Assembly (NCBI GenBank): GCA_000934455.1
Contig: KN882357.1
Span: forward strand, 226,921 to 249,419
Length of the DNA: 22,499 bases
Direction: 5' to 3'
Source: Apostichopus parvimensis
Taxonomy: Eukaryota > Echinodermata > Holothuroidea > Aspidochirotida > Stichopodidae
The first letter of the stretch is position 1. Each line of letters begins with the position of its first letter. The position numbers and the translations under genes were made by a program. The notes under the pieces are model-generated. The model had not been told where the DNA came from and ran no database searches. It was given only the letters and a program-made list of their open reading frames with translations. Positions 1-9,565 of this stretch are shown here, one piece after another.

Positions 1-155
1 AGGCCTTTTTAGCTAAACATTTTCGGTACGCTGCGCGCCAACTCATGGTGGCGCTCCGCTTAGATAGTAACAAGAAAATGGTCAAGCCCCCCCAGAAAAT
101 GTTCAAGCCCCCCCCCCAGCGCCCCCCCACTGAAACAATCCTGGCTACGCCACTG
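1..155. mobile_element. Terminus of an unclassified mobile element
   Basis: The block begins inside the element and runs to a C-rich end. Two near-identical 21-24 base modules (AGAAAATGGTCAAG plus a C run, 73-93, and AGAAAATGTTCAAG plus a C run, 94-117) stand in tandem. They are followed by another C run and CTGGCTACGCCACTGG at 141-156. The same closing motif recurs at 8838-8850 and, in near form, at 22220-22233, so it is a repeated element end. The other end lies outside the window, so the class is unknown. Confidence 0.55.
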
Positions 156-1319
156 GATTAGAGGGGTGGGCGTAGGGTTGTGGGCGCGTTTTCATGCAGA
201 TGGGGACAATCTCAAGAAGAGATGCGTCGCCCCCCCTCCCCCGCCCATGATAAACCCTTGGATCCACTACATGATATTCACAGGAGATGTGCCCAATTCT
301 CCAATCGCATGCGAAATTTATTTTAGATTAATTGTACGAGTTACGGTACTAGATTTTGGGTAACAATTAGCATTCAGGTCCGAGTGTATAACATTTTATC
401 TATTGATGACAGTTTGCATCGAAGGACATATGTCTAGTGCAGTTCGCATATAGATCCTGGTCTAATACCGAAATGCGTCATGTTCCCATGACGACTCGGT
501 CGAGTTCGAGACCAGCCACAGTTGGTTTCATAGCACACTTGTACAATTGTTTAAATTAAGGCGTCCATACACACACACGCGTTATGATAGACTATATACA
601 TTAGTGAGAGAGGAAATATGGAAACGTCAAAAATGGAGTTGTCGGTTTAACGGGTAAGGTGAAGCGCACGCCCCTTCCGAATATACATTTTCAAGCGATA
701 CTCCTGTTGTTATGAACAACTAAATTTTCATCTTTTGCTGTATAATAAATAATAATGCAGATGCACATAAAATAAAGAAAAATCTTGCATACAATTACTT
801 GCGACTGTTTCTGTTACTACAATCCAAGGTTCGCATAGCCGCAGGATTGCGCGATTCACACAATTTGATTTCAAATCCCGCATGTCAAAAGTTGCCAAGA
901 CGGGATTTCCCGTAATAAATTTCAGCTCTCAACGTGAATTAAACAAACCTAACGGCTGTGACCGTGTAGCCATTCATCGCTATAAGCGATCGCAAATGGA
1001 ATAAACGTTAAGTAAAAGCCGTGATTATTTTTGCTTTGTTATCCCGTCTATAATCCATCTTAACATCCCGTAAATTTCCTTGCCAGTTTTTCCTTCTATT
1101 TATAAATGAATGAAAAAATATAGCAATTTTGAGAATGCTAATATTTACGCATGCACGAACGTATACAGTAGCTATAACTATGAGAGGAAAGCACTTGCTA
1201 TGGACTACCAGAGCTTGCTGCTTGCTGACAACAAAGACACGTGCACTCGACAAACTATGTTTGCGTACAACCCTTACAAATCTCCGACCAAAATGGTAGC
1301 CTAAAATCACAAAGAGTCA
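156..1319. other. AT-rich non-coding stretch, no gene seen
   Basis: No open frame here has coding character. Two overlapping frames on opposite strands (1008-1310 minus, 1110-1304 plus) cover the same AT-rich sequence and resemble no known family. A short CA run lies near 571-581. No RNA gene fold could be supported. Confidence 0.6.
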
Positions 1320-1640
1320 ACATGGAAAAATAGCCTCACCATCTGTTTATTCGCTTAAATTGTGTCGCAGTTAGCTTGCACTAAAATATTCACCGAATAA
1401 TTTCGTTGTTGCTGCTATCTTCGACCACACGGTTGCCTAACACCACACTAAGTCTACACTAATGGGGAAATCTAACCTTCACCATCTGCTTATTCGCTCA
1501 ACTTTTAACGCAGTTAGCTGGAACTAAAATATCCATGGAATACTTTCATTATTACTTCTATCTTCGACCACAAACTAACCTAACACCACACTAATTCAAT
1601 GGGACACATCTTGCCTTAACCATCGTTTTTTTACACACAC
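1320..1640 (+). repeat. Diverged 143-bp tandem repeat, about 2.3 copies
   Basis: CCATCTGTTTATTCGCT at 1339 recurs as CCATCTGCTTATTCGCT at 1482. The spacing is kept through the shared blocks CGCAGTTAGCT, ACTAAAATAT, ATCTTCGACCACA and CCTAACACCACACTAA. A third partial start (AATGGGACACATCTTGCC) follows near 1600, and a GCTGGAA remnant lies near 1677. Divergence by substitution suggests an old duplication. No coding frame is conserved between copies. Confidence 0.8.
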
Positions 1641-2062
1641 ACACAAAAGCGTAGCCTTGTTTAAAACTTTCAATTAGCTGGAAATCGGCAATCGTTTGGA
1701 AGGTATGTGCTATGTTTTGAAGAGGTAACATAGTATTGCGATGGATTAAAGATTTCAATTTTGAGTAGTTTTCACCGGTATAATATTTTCATTTTCGGTG
1801 TTGAGTGATTTTATCCACACACGAAAAAGAACCATTACGAATGACTAAAACTAGAAATAGTAAGCAATTAAAACAGCCATATACACTACAAGAAAGTTAT
1901 TTCATTAAAAAAGTCTTACGTATTCGCGTGCATTGATTAATCAAAACATGAAATAATGAATTTAAAGCACTCTCGTAGCAGTTACGAGATCCCCCCCCCC
2001 CCCTTTTCAGAAAGCGGGCACCCGTTTTGTGTATTTTCGATTCGGGTACACGAATGTTAGGT
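1641..2062. other. Non-coding stretch, no gene seen
   Basis: AT-rich sequence with a CA-rich run before it and a pure C tract at 1991-2003. A possible acceptor/donor pair bounds 1678-1702, but the 25-base block overlaps the end of the 143-bp repeat and is not a convincing exon. Confidence 0.5.
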
Positions 2063-2086
2063 CGGGTACCCGGGTATCCGGGTAAC
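2063..2086 (+). repeat. Octamer tandem repeat CGGGTAYC x3
   Basis: Three contiguous octamers, CGGGTACC, CGGGTATC and CGGGTAAC, are followed by CGACTCAG. A related CGGGTACA lies about 20 bases upstream. The tract is GC-rich inside AT-rich DNA and contains a local GGGTACCCGGG palindrome. It follows a 13-base C run, which suggests low-complexity or element-derived DNA. Confidence 0.75.
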
Positions 2087-2384
2087 CGACTCAGGACTAG
2101 AATGTTCGTACTCATTAAATAAAAATAATGCTCAAGAGAAAGTTTTCATCCTTCGCTTGGATAAAGTAAATTATTATGGATGCAACTATGCTGCAGGCTA
2201 TGGTAGTCTCTGATGAAAAAAGGAATTATCGTTCGTGACATACTCTCAGGACATCGGAAATGGGATAATGACGATGATTTGTCTAGTCCTGTAGCTCCAT
2301 AATTTAACTCAATAAAGTAATTCCAAATACATTTATTCTTTTTCTATTATCAATATTTAAATTATTGGTATTCATGATCTTTGA

Positions 2385-2392
2385 TGACGTCA
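2385..2392. promoter_or_regulatory. TGACGTCA palindrome (CRE-type) 1
   Basis: Perfect TGACGTCA in the context TTGATGACGTCACTAATG. The sequence matches the binding site of the CREB/ATF bZIP family. Occupancy is unknown. Confidence 0.35.
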
Positions 2393-2791
2393 CTAATGCG
2401 TTACAATGCAAAGCGGAATATCTTGATAACCGGGTAGCTTTACAAACATCACGAGCAATCAAATGTTTCATTTCTCTGTACAATAACACATCTATACTAA
2501 GATTCTACCTTAAATGATTATTTAAAATTAATTAATAGTTATGTAAATACATACAAACCTCTCTATCTCCACCCCTCAACATTATTTCACGGACTCGTAC
2601 ACATGAGATTCAGAGACGATGTAGTCGAAGTCAAAGTCAGTTTGTGCATTATTTAGAATATTCTAAACCCTCGATATTTGGACTTTATTTTCTGGCACTC
2701 TCATAACTTTTTTATTTGCTTTTAATTTCTCTTTTTCTTCTTTTAACAATTATTTTAAACAGTGTTTAATTATGACTCTAGTGATTTGTGA

Positions 2792-2799
2792 TGACGTCA
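2792..2799. promoter_or_regulatory. TGACGTCA palindrome (CRE-type) 2
   Basis: Perfect TGACGTCA in the context GTGATGACGTCACTGATG. It shares GATGACGTCACT with the site at 2385, so the two could descend from one repeat rather than being independent regulatory sites. Confidence 0.35.
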
Positions 2800-2957
2800 C
2801 TGATGTTGAGCGTTCTCTGATCCGTTCATCGTCTCATGGATTAGTATTCTTGATCTGAGCATTGAATACTCGACTATCATGATTTGGTTTCTTAATTTAG
2901 TCCAAGATTCGTTTCTCTTTGAATGGGAGCATATGCTTTCATTTAGGATAATTGTAT

Positions 2958-3190
2958 AATTGATCAGATATGTTAATGAGATGATAAAAATTCTAATCTG
3001 ATTGGTTTTATAACTAAGAGGATACTAGTTGTAAACTGATCAGGTATAAAACCGAGATGATAATGATAGTAAACTGATCGGTAATCTTACTGAGATACAA
3101 GGATTGCAAACTGATCAACTATATTACTGAGATGATAATGATACTAATAAGATCAAACTTAAGGAATCAGCTAGATTTATTACTCAGCTA
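2958..3190 (+). repeat. 38-bp degenerate minisatellite, about 6 units
   Basis: The motif (A)CTGATCA plus a following TTACTGAGATGATAATGATA block recurs with starts near 2960, 2997, 3035, 3073, 3110 and 3149. The spacing is therefore 37-39 bases. Units differ by substitutions and small indels. The outer units are the most degraded, as expected of an ageing array. Later units keep CTGATC well. Confidence 0.75.
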
Positions 3191-3316
3191 ATATGAAGTT
3201 ATCATCGAGAGCCAACTTAAATCTCATGAATATAATGTTGATGATTTCATTCCAGACCAACAAAGATTAAGTATGCACTTATCATTAACATATCTCTCTT
3301 TTATGTTTTTCATCAG

Positions 3317-3491
3317 TTTTGAATTTTGTTGGCATTGGACAGTTTCGTCGTCTGAATCTACAAACCGGTCAATGGCAGGTAAAGAGTGTGATCACCTTTC
3401 ATTCAGCTATTGCTCATAATGCAAGTCTGGTCAGCTTGTTTGCGTTATGCTGCCCTAGCACTGTTTTCAGTTCCCAATAAGTGTAAATAAA
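3317..3491 (+). CDS. Candidate exon: micro-exon or short terminal coding exon, unknown protein
   Basis: After a pyrimidine-rich acceptor ending CATCAG at 3316, a frame is open from 3319 to TAA at 3478-3480, 53 codons. AATAAA follows at 3486-3491. Inside it lies a good donor (GGCAG|GTAAAGAG at 3378/3379), and a second AG at 3341-3342 would define a 36-bp phase-0 exon (3343-3378, FRRLNLQTGQWQ). Two readings are therefore possible. One is a spliced micro-exon that joins the phase-0 exons at 12929 onward. The other is a composite terminal exon with its own poly(A) signal. The block is less AT-rich than its surroundings. The C-terminal part of the long reading is mildly hydrophobic. No family is recognised, no start codon is assigned, and chance openness cannot be excluded. 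The end coordinate includes the AATAAA. Confidence 0.3.
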
Positions 3492-3769
3492 TCAATATAG
3501 TGATACATTATCTGTGAAGTTTACGTGTTGCTGGTAATATTAGAAGTTTCGACGCAAAGAAAGAACTTCCAAACATCTTCCCGCTCCTACTTCCAAGGGG
3601 GTGGGGGAGGGGGTGTGGAGAGAGCGTGTCAGATTGATATTGTAAACATATAGCTATAGCTAATAGACTGACTTTTGGACAGGTTTGCTATATATTGTAC
3701 AATCGTTTTTGACACATGCTGTTTTATTAACATTCGAGGTTGTGAATTTGTATCCAATAAACTTCACGC

Positions 3770-5230
3770 TTATTCTGAGATGAAACTTTAGAATGTTATG
3801 AATCATATTGAACAGGTTTGTTCTGGTAATGCCTATGTAATTTTTCATCATAACACATAACAACATTCAAAACAGTCCGTTTAACTGACCATGTATCTTA
3901 CTGTACCAGCTCCCTGGTTTTAACTGGTCATGTTTAGGTTTTTAGTTGTTTCTGTTTGTGTAAGACTTGGGTCTTCCATGCATCACTTTAACACTAACAG
4001 ATATATTACTCTAAATTGTTGGTCTTGATTCAAGGTAATTGCCAATCAAATTAAAGTTAACCATTTCTATGGTACTTTGCGAATTGGTCAAATGCACATG
4101 ATGGTGATGGGGAAAATGTGGAAGTTATATTAGTAATAGGAACAAATGTATGTGGAATTTGACTCTAAAAACTTATTTTAAATTGATTTCTATAATTTCG
4201 TAGTGTTTAACTCAAATACTGTTGAGAATTAAGTCAATGCGTAGACGTTTTAATAAAATTAAATAAAGCTGCATGCTACGAAAGCAGTTATAACGTTGAC
4301 CAATCCATATAATATTAACACATAACTGGGCACTCCTGCAACCAATTAAGAGATCTAGGTATGTTGTTACAATCATATGACTGCTACTTATACTAGTGAG
4401 GTATTTATCGTTGAATCAGATTCAGACAATAGTTTGTCCAACAAATAATTGTCATGTTTTATTTGTTTGTTTCCAAACCTTTAATATCTCTACCTACTCT
4501 CATCTTTCCTAGTGTGATTTTGGTAAAATAAAGTAACATTATGTTTTCAAGGTCCTTATCTTTCCTTTACCGTCAAGTTTGTTACCAGCAGATTGTAGCA
4601 AAAACAAAACAAAATACAGAAGCTAGAAATATCCATTATGGTATTCTTCCTTTGGAATTAAATCTTGCTAATAAATTAACTCTGTTTCTTAGAAAGCTTC
4701 AGGGAATTTGAAGCATCACTTGCTTAAATTATCATTTATCCATATTCGTGTACACGTGACTGACATAAGTGTGTGGGTCCAATCAGGCTTAGGTATAATG
4801 AAAGGACGGGTCTGGTTTTATTTGAAACCAATAAACTCTGGTATATTCTTCTGAATGGTAATGCTTGGCATGATCATTTGTTTATATATGAAGGGAAGAG
4901 GAGCTATTTTAATTACTGATATTTCAAGGGTTCCGATCTAATACTTTTTTTTTTGGGGGGGGGGGGTTATTGTATTCGTGTAAAATGGGAATAAATTAGA
5001 AAACAGAAAGAAACTCTGTAGTATACTGTGTAGCTCTACTAACCCGCTTTGTTGTTATATTGTACGGATACCATGATAACCAAAACATATGCAATCACTT
5101 GATAAAATATGAAAATAAGACAAATATTCGTATTATTTCCCGCGTGTTTTGAACAGACACAAATATACATACATTAGACGATTTTGAAGGAGTCAGGATC
5201 CGGGGTGGGGGCTTGGAGTGGAGTTGTTCC
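3770..5230 (+). repeat. Segmental repeat copy I
   Basis: Ordered blocks here recur in copy II. These include AACAGTCCGTTTA (3871), CTCCCTGGT (3910), ATCTAGGTATGTTGT (4353), AGTAACATTATGTTTTCAA (4532), AGCAGATTGTAGCAAAAAC (4587) and ATACCATGATAACCAAA (5068). Order and orientation are kept while spacing drifts (offsets about 2059, 1777 and 1970), so the copies are old and indel-rich. A GGGG-rich patch at 5202-5211, preceded by TTTTGAAGGAGTCAGG, also appears in copy III. It could be a low-copy transposon or a local duplication. Confidence 0.75.
4693..4854 (+). CDS. Candidate exon or repeat-encoded frame, unknown product
   Basis: A pyrimidine-rich acceptor (CTCTGTTTCTTAG) ends at 4692. Phase 0 after it is open for 53 codons to TGA at 4852-4854. 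Key residues of the best block are VTDISVWVQSG followed by an MKG motif. Copy III of the repeat keeps the matching frame (VTEINMLVQAG then MK) with a single whole-codon indel, which suggests that it was once translated. An AATAAA lies inside the frame near 4830. The frame sits wholly in segmental repeat copy I, so it may be a decayed mobile-element protein rather than a host exon. No known domain is recognised and no start codon is assigned. Confidence 0.25.
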   Translation, partial: KASGNLKHHLLKLSFIHIRVHVTDISVWVQSGLGIMKGRVWFYLKPINSGIFF

Positions 5231-5824
5231 AACTACGGTATAGTCGGTAACTAATAATATGATTTAAATATTCATAAGTTGTCATCGGCTAATAGTTTAT
5301 TTTATCTCGATAATTATCTTCAAGTGTTAAGGATAGTTTATTGCCACACCCAGACCTTCCAGCCTCATTCATTACTTAATGTTAGTGTCTAGGATTAGGT
5401 GGAGAGTTGAGGGCGCCAAATAATAGAGGAACAACTCGCGTAAACTCCTGTATCACGTTTATTCCAAACGTAGAAACAAACTTATAAAAATATTGATGTG
5501 AACAGAAAAACATATCTTTGAAATATATTTTTGAGATAAAAGTCTGTAAGTAAATCAAGAGCATTGGTATAATTAACAACTATGCATATCATTTCAACAT
5601 TTAGTAGAACGCTAGTATCGTGTATGACTTTGAAGCAACATTATTGACATAACCGACGCTGCTTAACGTTTCCAACAAACCACTATAAATCCTCGTAAAC
5701 GTTGCTATTATTCTTCTGAACCAAAACTTAGCTGTAATAAAATTCACATAATATCACATAATATCTTCACCTAAATGAAGGCACTGAACATATCCCGCTT
5801 TTACGTCACCATCTCGATGTACAT
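5231..5824. other. Spacer between segmental repeat copies, no gene seen
   Basis: AT-rich sequence between copies I and II. A 65-codon minus frame at 5382-5579 is rich in I, F and Y, as expected from AT-rich DNA, and has no recognisable family. ATAATATCACATAATATC near 5748-5765 is a short direct repeat. Confidence 0.5.
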
Positions 5825-7110
5825 TAAATATGAAACCGTAGAATGTTGTCAATCTTGTTGCACCGTTCTTGTTTATGTTCATTTAATTTCGGGGCAAATG
5901 TTCATCATATCACATACAGTTGTCGTGAAAACAGTCCGTTTAGCCGACCCTGTAGCTTACTGTAGCTGCCCTTGCATATTTGTCTTTGTATCAGGCTCCC
6001 TGGTATTCACTGGTTATGTTCATTCTCTTCGTTTTCCCTGGTGTTAAGAGAAGTTGGTCTTCCATTAACTAAATCTGCCTATTACGTCAAAGGTTGTAAA
6101 TTGACAAAACCGTGAAATATTTGCAGAATTATTGCATTCCCATGCAACTAACTAAGATATCTAGATATGTTGTCACAATCACGTGACTGCTCATGTTTAG
6201 TGAATTATTTGTCGTTTATCCAGATTTAGACAATGTGTGTCCCACACATGTAGTGTCTTAGATAATTGTTGTTACAAAACTTACTTTAATCTTCCCCGGT
6301 GGACTGAAGTAACATTATGTTTTCAATTCCTTCTCATTCCTTTTAACGGTCAAGTTTGCTACCAGCAGATTGTAGCAAAAACAACACAAAGTACAGAAGT
6401 TGTAAAAGTCCACTTTTGCTACTCTTTCTTCTAAGTTCAATATTACTCAATTATTAACTCAAATTTATCAAGGTAAATGTTCCTGTGACGGTTCCACGTA
6501 CACTAATGTGTATAGGACATTAAATATCTGTAGTTTATTGTCATAAATGAGGATAAACTGGTAGAGTAACGGATGGTGACCGATGCGAAGCAGCGCGATT
6601 TAACATTGTTGCTATTTGTATGGTTTTTAAATCATACAAGAAACTGGTTTTTATTGCCTATTATTTGTGTGGAATGCATAGATAAACAAAATTGCTTGTG
6701 AACATCCGACTCACCGTTTTCTAGCATGCGAATGCTGGACATTTTGGTGATTGATATTAATGAAGGAAGAGGTGGTACGTTTGTTGATAAAAATGAAAGA
6801 AAATTGAAGACTATTTTGTAATTTGTAAAACTATTTTATTTGTGGTTTGGAATAAACTGTAGAAGAAGATCTTGCAATTTTTTTTAGTGGCTCCAGATTC
6901 GCTCTGTGGTGTAAATAATTACCGAGGATTCGGTAGAGCTGTGATTAATCACTTTCCACGCACATTTACACAACAATACCATAATACCAGTCAGTGTGTG
7001 GCGGGCAATTATACTACTACTTCGTTCTGTTGTCTAGATACCATGGTAACCAAAGAACTGGACACGTATTTTGCGACGCTGTACACGAACACAATGTTGA
7101 GAAAGATCAC
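5825..7110 (+). repeat. Segmental repeat copy II
   Basis: Collinear with copy I. Shared blocks are AAACAGTCCGTTTA (5929), GGCTCCCTGGT (5995), ATCTAGATATGTTGTCACAA (6160), AGTAACATTATGTTTTCAA (6308), ACCAGCAGATTGTAGCAAAA (6361) and ATACCATGGTAACCAAA (7038). The start is visible near 5827 as TATGAAACCGTAGAATGTTGTCAA, the counterpart of GATGAAACTTTAGAATGTTATGAA near 3779. The 90-codon frame at 5775-6047 is not conserved in copy I, which has stops there, so I do not call it a gene. Confidence 0.75.
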
Positions 7111-7956
7111 GCACATGAATCTATTTTTTCGTCGCGGATATATATGCTAAGCCTTTGTCGTATATTGCTTTCTGGATTTTGTTAAAAGCATCTTAGATGT
7201 ACAGTAGACTCTCCTTTGAAGAAGCTGTATGATCCGTTTACAGCAATGGTTGGATGACAATAATAACTTAACGGATATAACATTTACATAGCTGTTAACA
7301 GTATCGACTTAATTGCCATCAAATAGCACTCAAAAGCTTCCATCAGTTTGATGAAGTTTTATCATTTGGATAGATGCTTGAACTCATTGGAAACCTGTTG
7401 TTTTTTAACCAGCATAGGAACTTAAATAACACCTATCACATTTGTCATAACATATATACATACTAGCTTCACCTTCTTATACATGTAAGAATTGGGGCTG
7501 AAGTTGTTTCTATTCTAAAATCCTGCTGAGGCTAATACAAGCGGTCAGATTCATAGTTCCTACTATAATATTGCTATACCGTTGTTCAAATAACATACAC
7601 TTAGAGTTTCCGTAAGAAATATATAACTCGAATCTATTACAAATAGTCCGGCGCATATATTGTTCATTTCCTTTCCGTTATCCCTAGTATAAATATAAAA
7701 TATTTATAAATAGGAGAACCAAAGACTAGGAAATATAAAAATATGTACATCAATATGAACATAACTATCAGAAAGTAAAAGATTAAAAATTAGTTGAAAA
7801 CTTATGTTACTAAAAATAATCTACAAAAAGGATTCAAGTCATTCTGTTTGAATAAACTTTACAGCAAAGCAAAAAAAAAAAAAAAACTGAAGGGCTTTAT
7901 TCCATTTTTGGGGGCAAGATATTAAGATTGTGTACATTTCTGTTGGCTTTTACTAA
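7111..7956. other. AT-rich non-coding stretch, no gene seen
   Basis: No splice-bounded open block or known fold stands out. ATAAATATAAAATATTTATAAATAG near 7689-7713 is a local AT palindrome, and a 17-base A run lies near 7870. Confidence 0.5.
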
Positions 7957-8213
7957 GACCCCGGTCACACGTATAAAATTGCATCTTCCGACCATCGTTT
8001 CTTAACTATAGTCCGACCATATTAAGCTAACTACGGTAGCGGTCACACGTAGCCTACTCACACTACTTTGTACTATATTCTTATTCGCGGACACAGTGCA
8101 TCAGTGAGTTAATTATGCTTTTGCAAAGCTATCATGCGCAGTTGCGTTGGGTCGGTCAAGGGTCACGGTTTTGACGATGTTTCGCGGTTTTTTTTAGATG
8201 TAAGTAGTATATA

Positions 8214-8426
8214 ATGGCAATGGAAGCTCAATTTGCAGTAGCGCTTCATTGGTTCTTAGATTTATATAGGATTTGTATTGTAGGAGGCGTCACATATTTG
8301 AAGAAGCATTCCTGCAAAGACAATAAGCCACTGTTCACCAACGGAGAGCGTGTGGGCGCATATTCATTCGTAATACACAGCGAAATATTATGGATATGCA
8401 AGCCCAGCACGCACTGCTCACGCTAA
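8214..8426 (+). CDS. Small open frame inside the transposon-like cluster
   Basis: A 70-codon frame starts MAMEAQFAVALHWFLDLYR, continues with a VGGVTYLKKHS block, and ends at TAA 8424-8426. It begins just after a pyrimidine-rich AG (GGTTTTTTTTAG) and a GTAAGT. Its place opposite the Myb/SANT-like fragment would suit the start of a second transposon gene. No transposase catalytic motif is visible in so short a piece, and I do not recognise the family. It could equally be a chance frame. It overlaps the minus-strand fragment by only a few bases, giving a tail-to-tail arrangement. Confidence 0.2.
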   Translation: MAMEAQFAVALHWFLDLYRICIVGGVTYLKKHSCKDNKPLFTNGERVGAYSFVIHSEILWICKPSTHCSR

Positions 8427-8578
8427 TGTGTATGCGTCCGTTCGTTTCCATCTTTCGCCAACATCTCCGCACACTTCCTAAACACCTCCTTCTTCCTGAC
8501 GGGGTTTTCCACCATACTCTGTATCTCCTGTGGATCATTGCTTTTGTAGGTAATTTTACGTAACGCCCCCAATACCCG
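8423..8578 (-). pseudogene. Myb/SANT-like DNA-binding domain fragment (transposon-derived)
   Basis: On the minus strand a frame runs from just after a TGA (8579-8581) to a TAG (8423-8425), 51 codons. It contains ENPVRKKEVFRKCAEML followed by AKDGNERTHTH. This resembles the middle of Myb/SANT-like (Myb_DNA-bind_4 type) domains, whose typical pattern is a charged -VF/Y-x-x-IA-x-x-L-x-x-x-G-x-x-RT-x-x-QC- segment. Here the stop falls where the Q-C step would come, and REQC follows directly after the stop, so the domain is broken at or near that point. The expected W-bearing first helix is not seen upstream, nor is a start codon. The likely origin is the Myb-like gene of a Harbinger-type element. 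The assignment is by pattern recognition only. Confidence 0.4.
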
Positions 8579-8805
8579 TCAGCCCCACTTTTCAAGGTTT
8601 TAAGCCCATTATTTGTTCAGAATTTGAATAATAAACTCACTTCAAAACCTACCCATAATGTTGCACACAATTTCATCTATGGACAACCAATATAAATATA
8701 TATTTTTTTATACACTTTAATTTATTGGTGTACCAATATTAAAACCTCTTATAACGGCTACTATAAAACTTCGATATCATAAAACAAAAATACAAACAAA
8801 TATGC

Positions 8806-8856
8806 TCGAGGGGGCGGTCTCCGCCTTCGCCCCCCCCCCCTTGGCTACGCCAGTGC
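8806..8856. mobile_element. C-rich mobile-element terminus
   Basis: GAGGGGGCGG, a GGCGG-TCT-CCGCC mini-hairpin and a 10-base C run lead to TTGGCTACGCCAGTGCAG. The ending matches the element end at 141-156 (GGCTACGCCACTG) with one base changed. No partner end is visible nearby, so it is truncated or its left part is unrecognised. Confidence 0.5.
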
Positions 8857-9155
8857 AGTTAGAAATCTTGTAGGAAACAGGCCAAATGGAATCTTAGTGT
8901 ACCCATATTGATGTGGATCATATATATGATTGTACGTACTTACACTCATACACAAGATATGTACAGACATTATGATAATAATCATGAGTGACAACTTGCT
9001 ATACGGTCACAGGTCACAGAAACGACCACGAAGAGTCATTTACCTCATGCAGCATGTGTTGGATGAAGTTTTAGCCACTGCCAAATATGATTTGGATAAA
9101 TAATCTCACGAATTATTTTCTATAGCCACACAAAAAAACTATGCCACCAAATATT

Positions 9156-9240
9156 GGGGGGATATTAGATACTATATCCCCCACCTAAAATATTTTGGGG
9201 GACATGTCCCCCCATCCCCCCCCCCATGATCGCCGCCCAT
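9156..9240. mobile_element. Palindromic G/C-rich element end
   Basis: Two adjacent inverted repeats occur. GGGGGATAT (9157-9165) pairs with ATATCCCCC (9174-9182) across an 8-base loop. GGGGGACATGTCCCCC (9197-9212) is a perfect 16-base palindrome. A C run and ATGATCGCCGCCCATGTG follow. The arrangement is typical of a transposon end rather than host sequence; the element name is unknown to me. Confidence 0.5.
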
Positions 9241-9422
9241 GTGTACAGTACATGTATTAGTGTACAGTATGCAGTGCAGGTTGGTTTTGTTTACATCGTA
9301 TGTATCTAGGCACGCGTCGCTATGTCAATGGATTGAAATCGGGGATTTCCGGCCGAGGTCAGTGTTTACGCAAAATTCGGAGTCGGACAACGCAATTGCG
9401 GTCAGACGCATGCTTCTTTCTG

Positions 9423-9553
9423 CTAAAGATGGTCGCACCATGGTTAATTTGGGGTTAATGATGCTAATTACCATCTTTAGTGGACGATGGTCAGACGATC
9501 GTCAGACCATAGTAGAGAGCGGTCACACGCAAACCCTACCATGGTCGGACCAT
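9423..9553. repeat. Cluster of inverted repeats with GACCAT core
   Basis: CTAAAGATGGT (9423-9433) pairs with ACCATCTTTAG (9470-9480), 11 of 11 bases. Immediately after, 9487-9510 is ATGGTC-A-GACGATCGTC-A-GACCAT, a 24-base palindrome with only the two A positions mismatched. At 9541-9553 stands ATGGTCGGACCAT. Related GACCAT cores lie at 7990 and 8013. This looks like a set of subterminal protein-binding sites or a foldback end of the surrounding element. Confidence 0.65.
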
Positions 9554-9565
9554 CGTTATGTCTGA

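Larger units (their letters stand above)
2087..2957. other. Non-coding stretch with two CRE palindromes
   Basis: No coding frame stands out. The stretch holds two perfect TGACGTCA palindromes, each in the context GATGACGTCACT (2385 and 2792). Otherwise it is AT-rich without visible repeats. Confidence 0.55.
7957..9565. mobile_element. Transposon-like cluster with GGTCACACG and GACCAT motifs
   Basis: CCGGTCACACGTATAAAA (7961) and GCGGTCACACGTAGCC (8040) on the left, and GCGGTCACACGCAAACC (9519) on the right, share GGTCACACG. Both flanks also carry GACCATCGTT and GACCAT/ATGGTC inverted motifs. Between them lie a Myb/SANT-like fragment on the minus strand and a small plus frame at 8214. The pairing of a Myb-like DNA-binding protein with such ends recalls PIF/Harbinger elements, which often encode a Myb-like protein beside the nuclease; I see no DDE nuclease here. 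The GGTCACACG copies are in direct orientation, so true terminal inverted repeats are not established. C-rich ends of other elements (8806-8856, 9156-9240) interrupt it, making this a nested composite. Confidence 0.5.

Noticed and set aside
480..530. tRNA-like B-box (GAGTTCGAGACC)
   Set aside because: No matching A-box or cloverleaf could be drawn around it.
1678..1702. 25-base block between CAATTAG and GTATGT
   Set aside because: Lies in the tail of the 143-bp repeat and its length breaks the phase pattern.
5775..6047. 90-codon cysteine-rich plus frame
   Set aside because: The paralogous copy I has several stops in the same frame, so the frame is not conserved.
6433..6469. 37-base block between CTTTCTTCTAAG and GTAAATG
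   Set aside because: Good acceptor, but AT-rich content, weak donor and a length not divisible by three.
6872..7150. 92-codon plus frame in copy II
   Set aside because: Not conserved in copy I, and overlaps another frame of similar length; no domain seen.
8335..8595. 86-codon minus frame
   Set aside because: It is a different frame from the Myb/SANT-like one and is arginine and tryptophan rich by frame shadowing.
9239..9565. 108-codon plus frame, the longest outside the gap
   Set aside because: It runs from the palindromic element end through the inverted-repeat cluster. Its residues are dictated by those repeats and no family is recognised.
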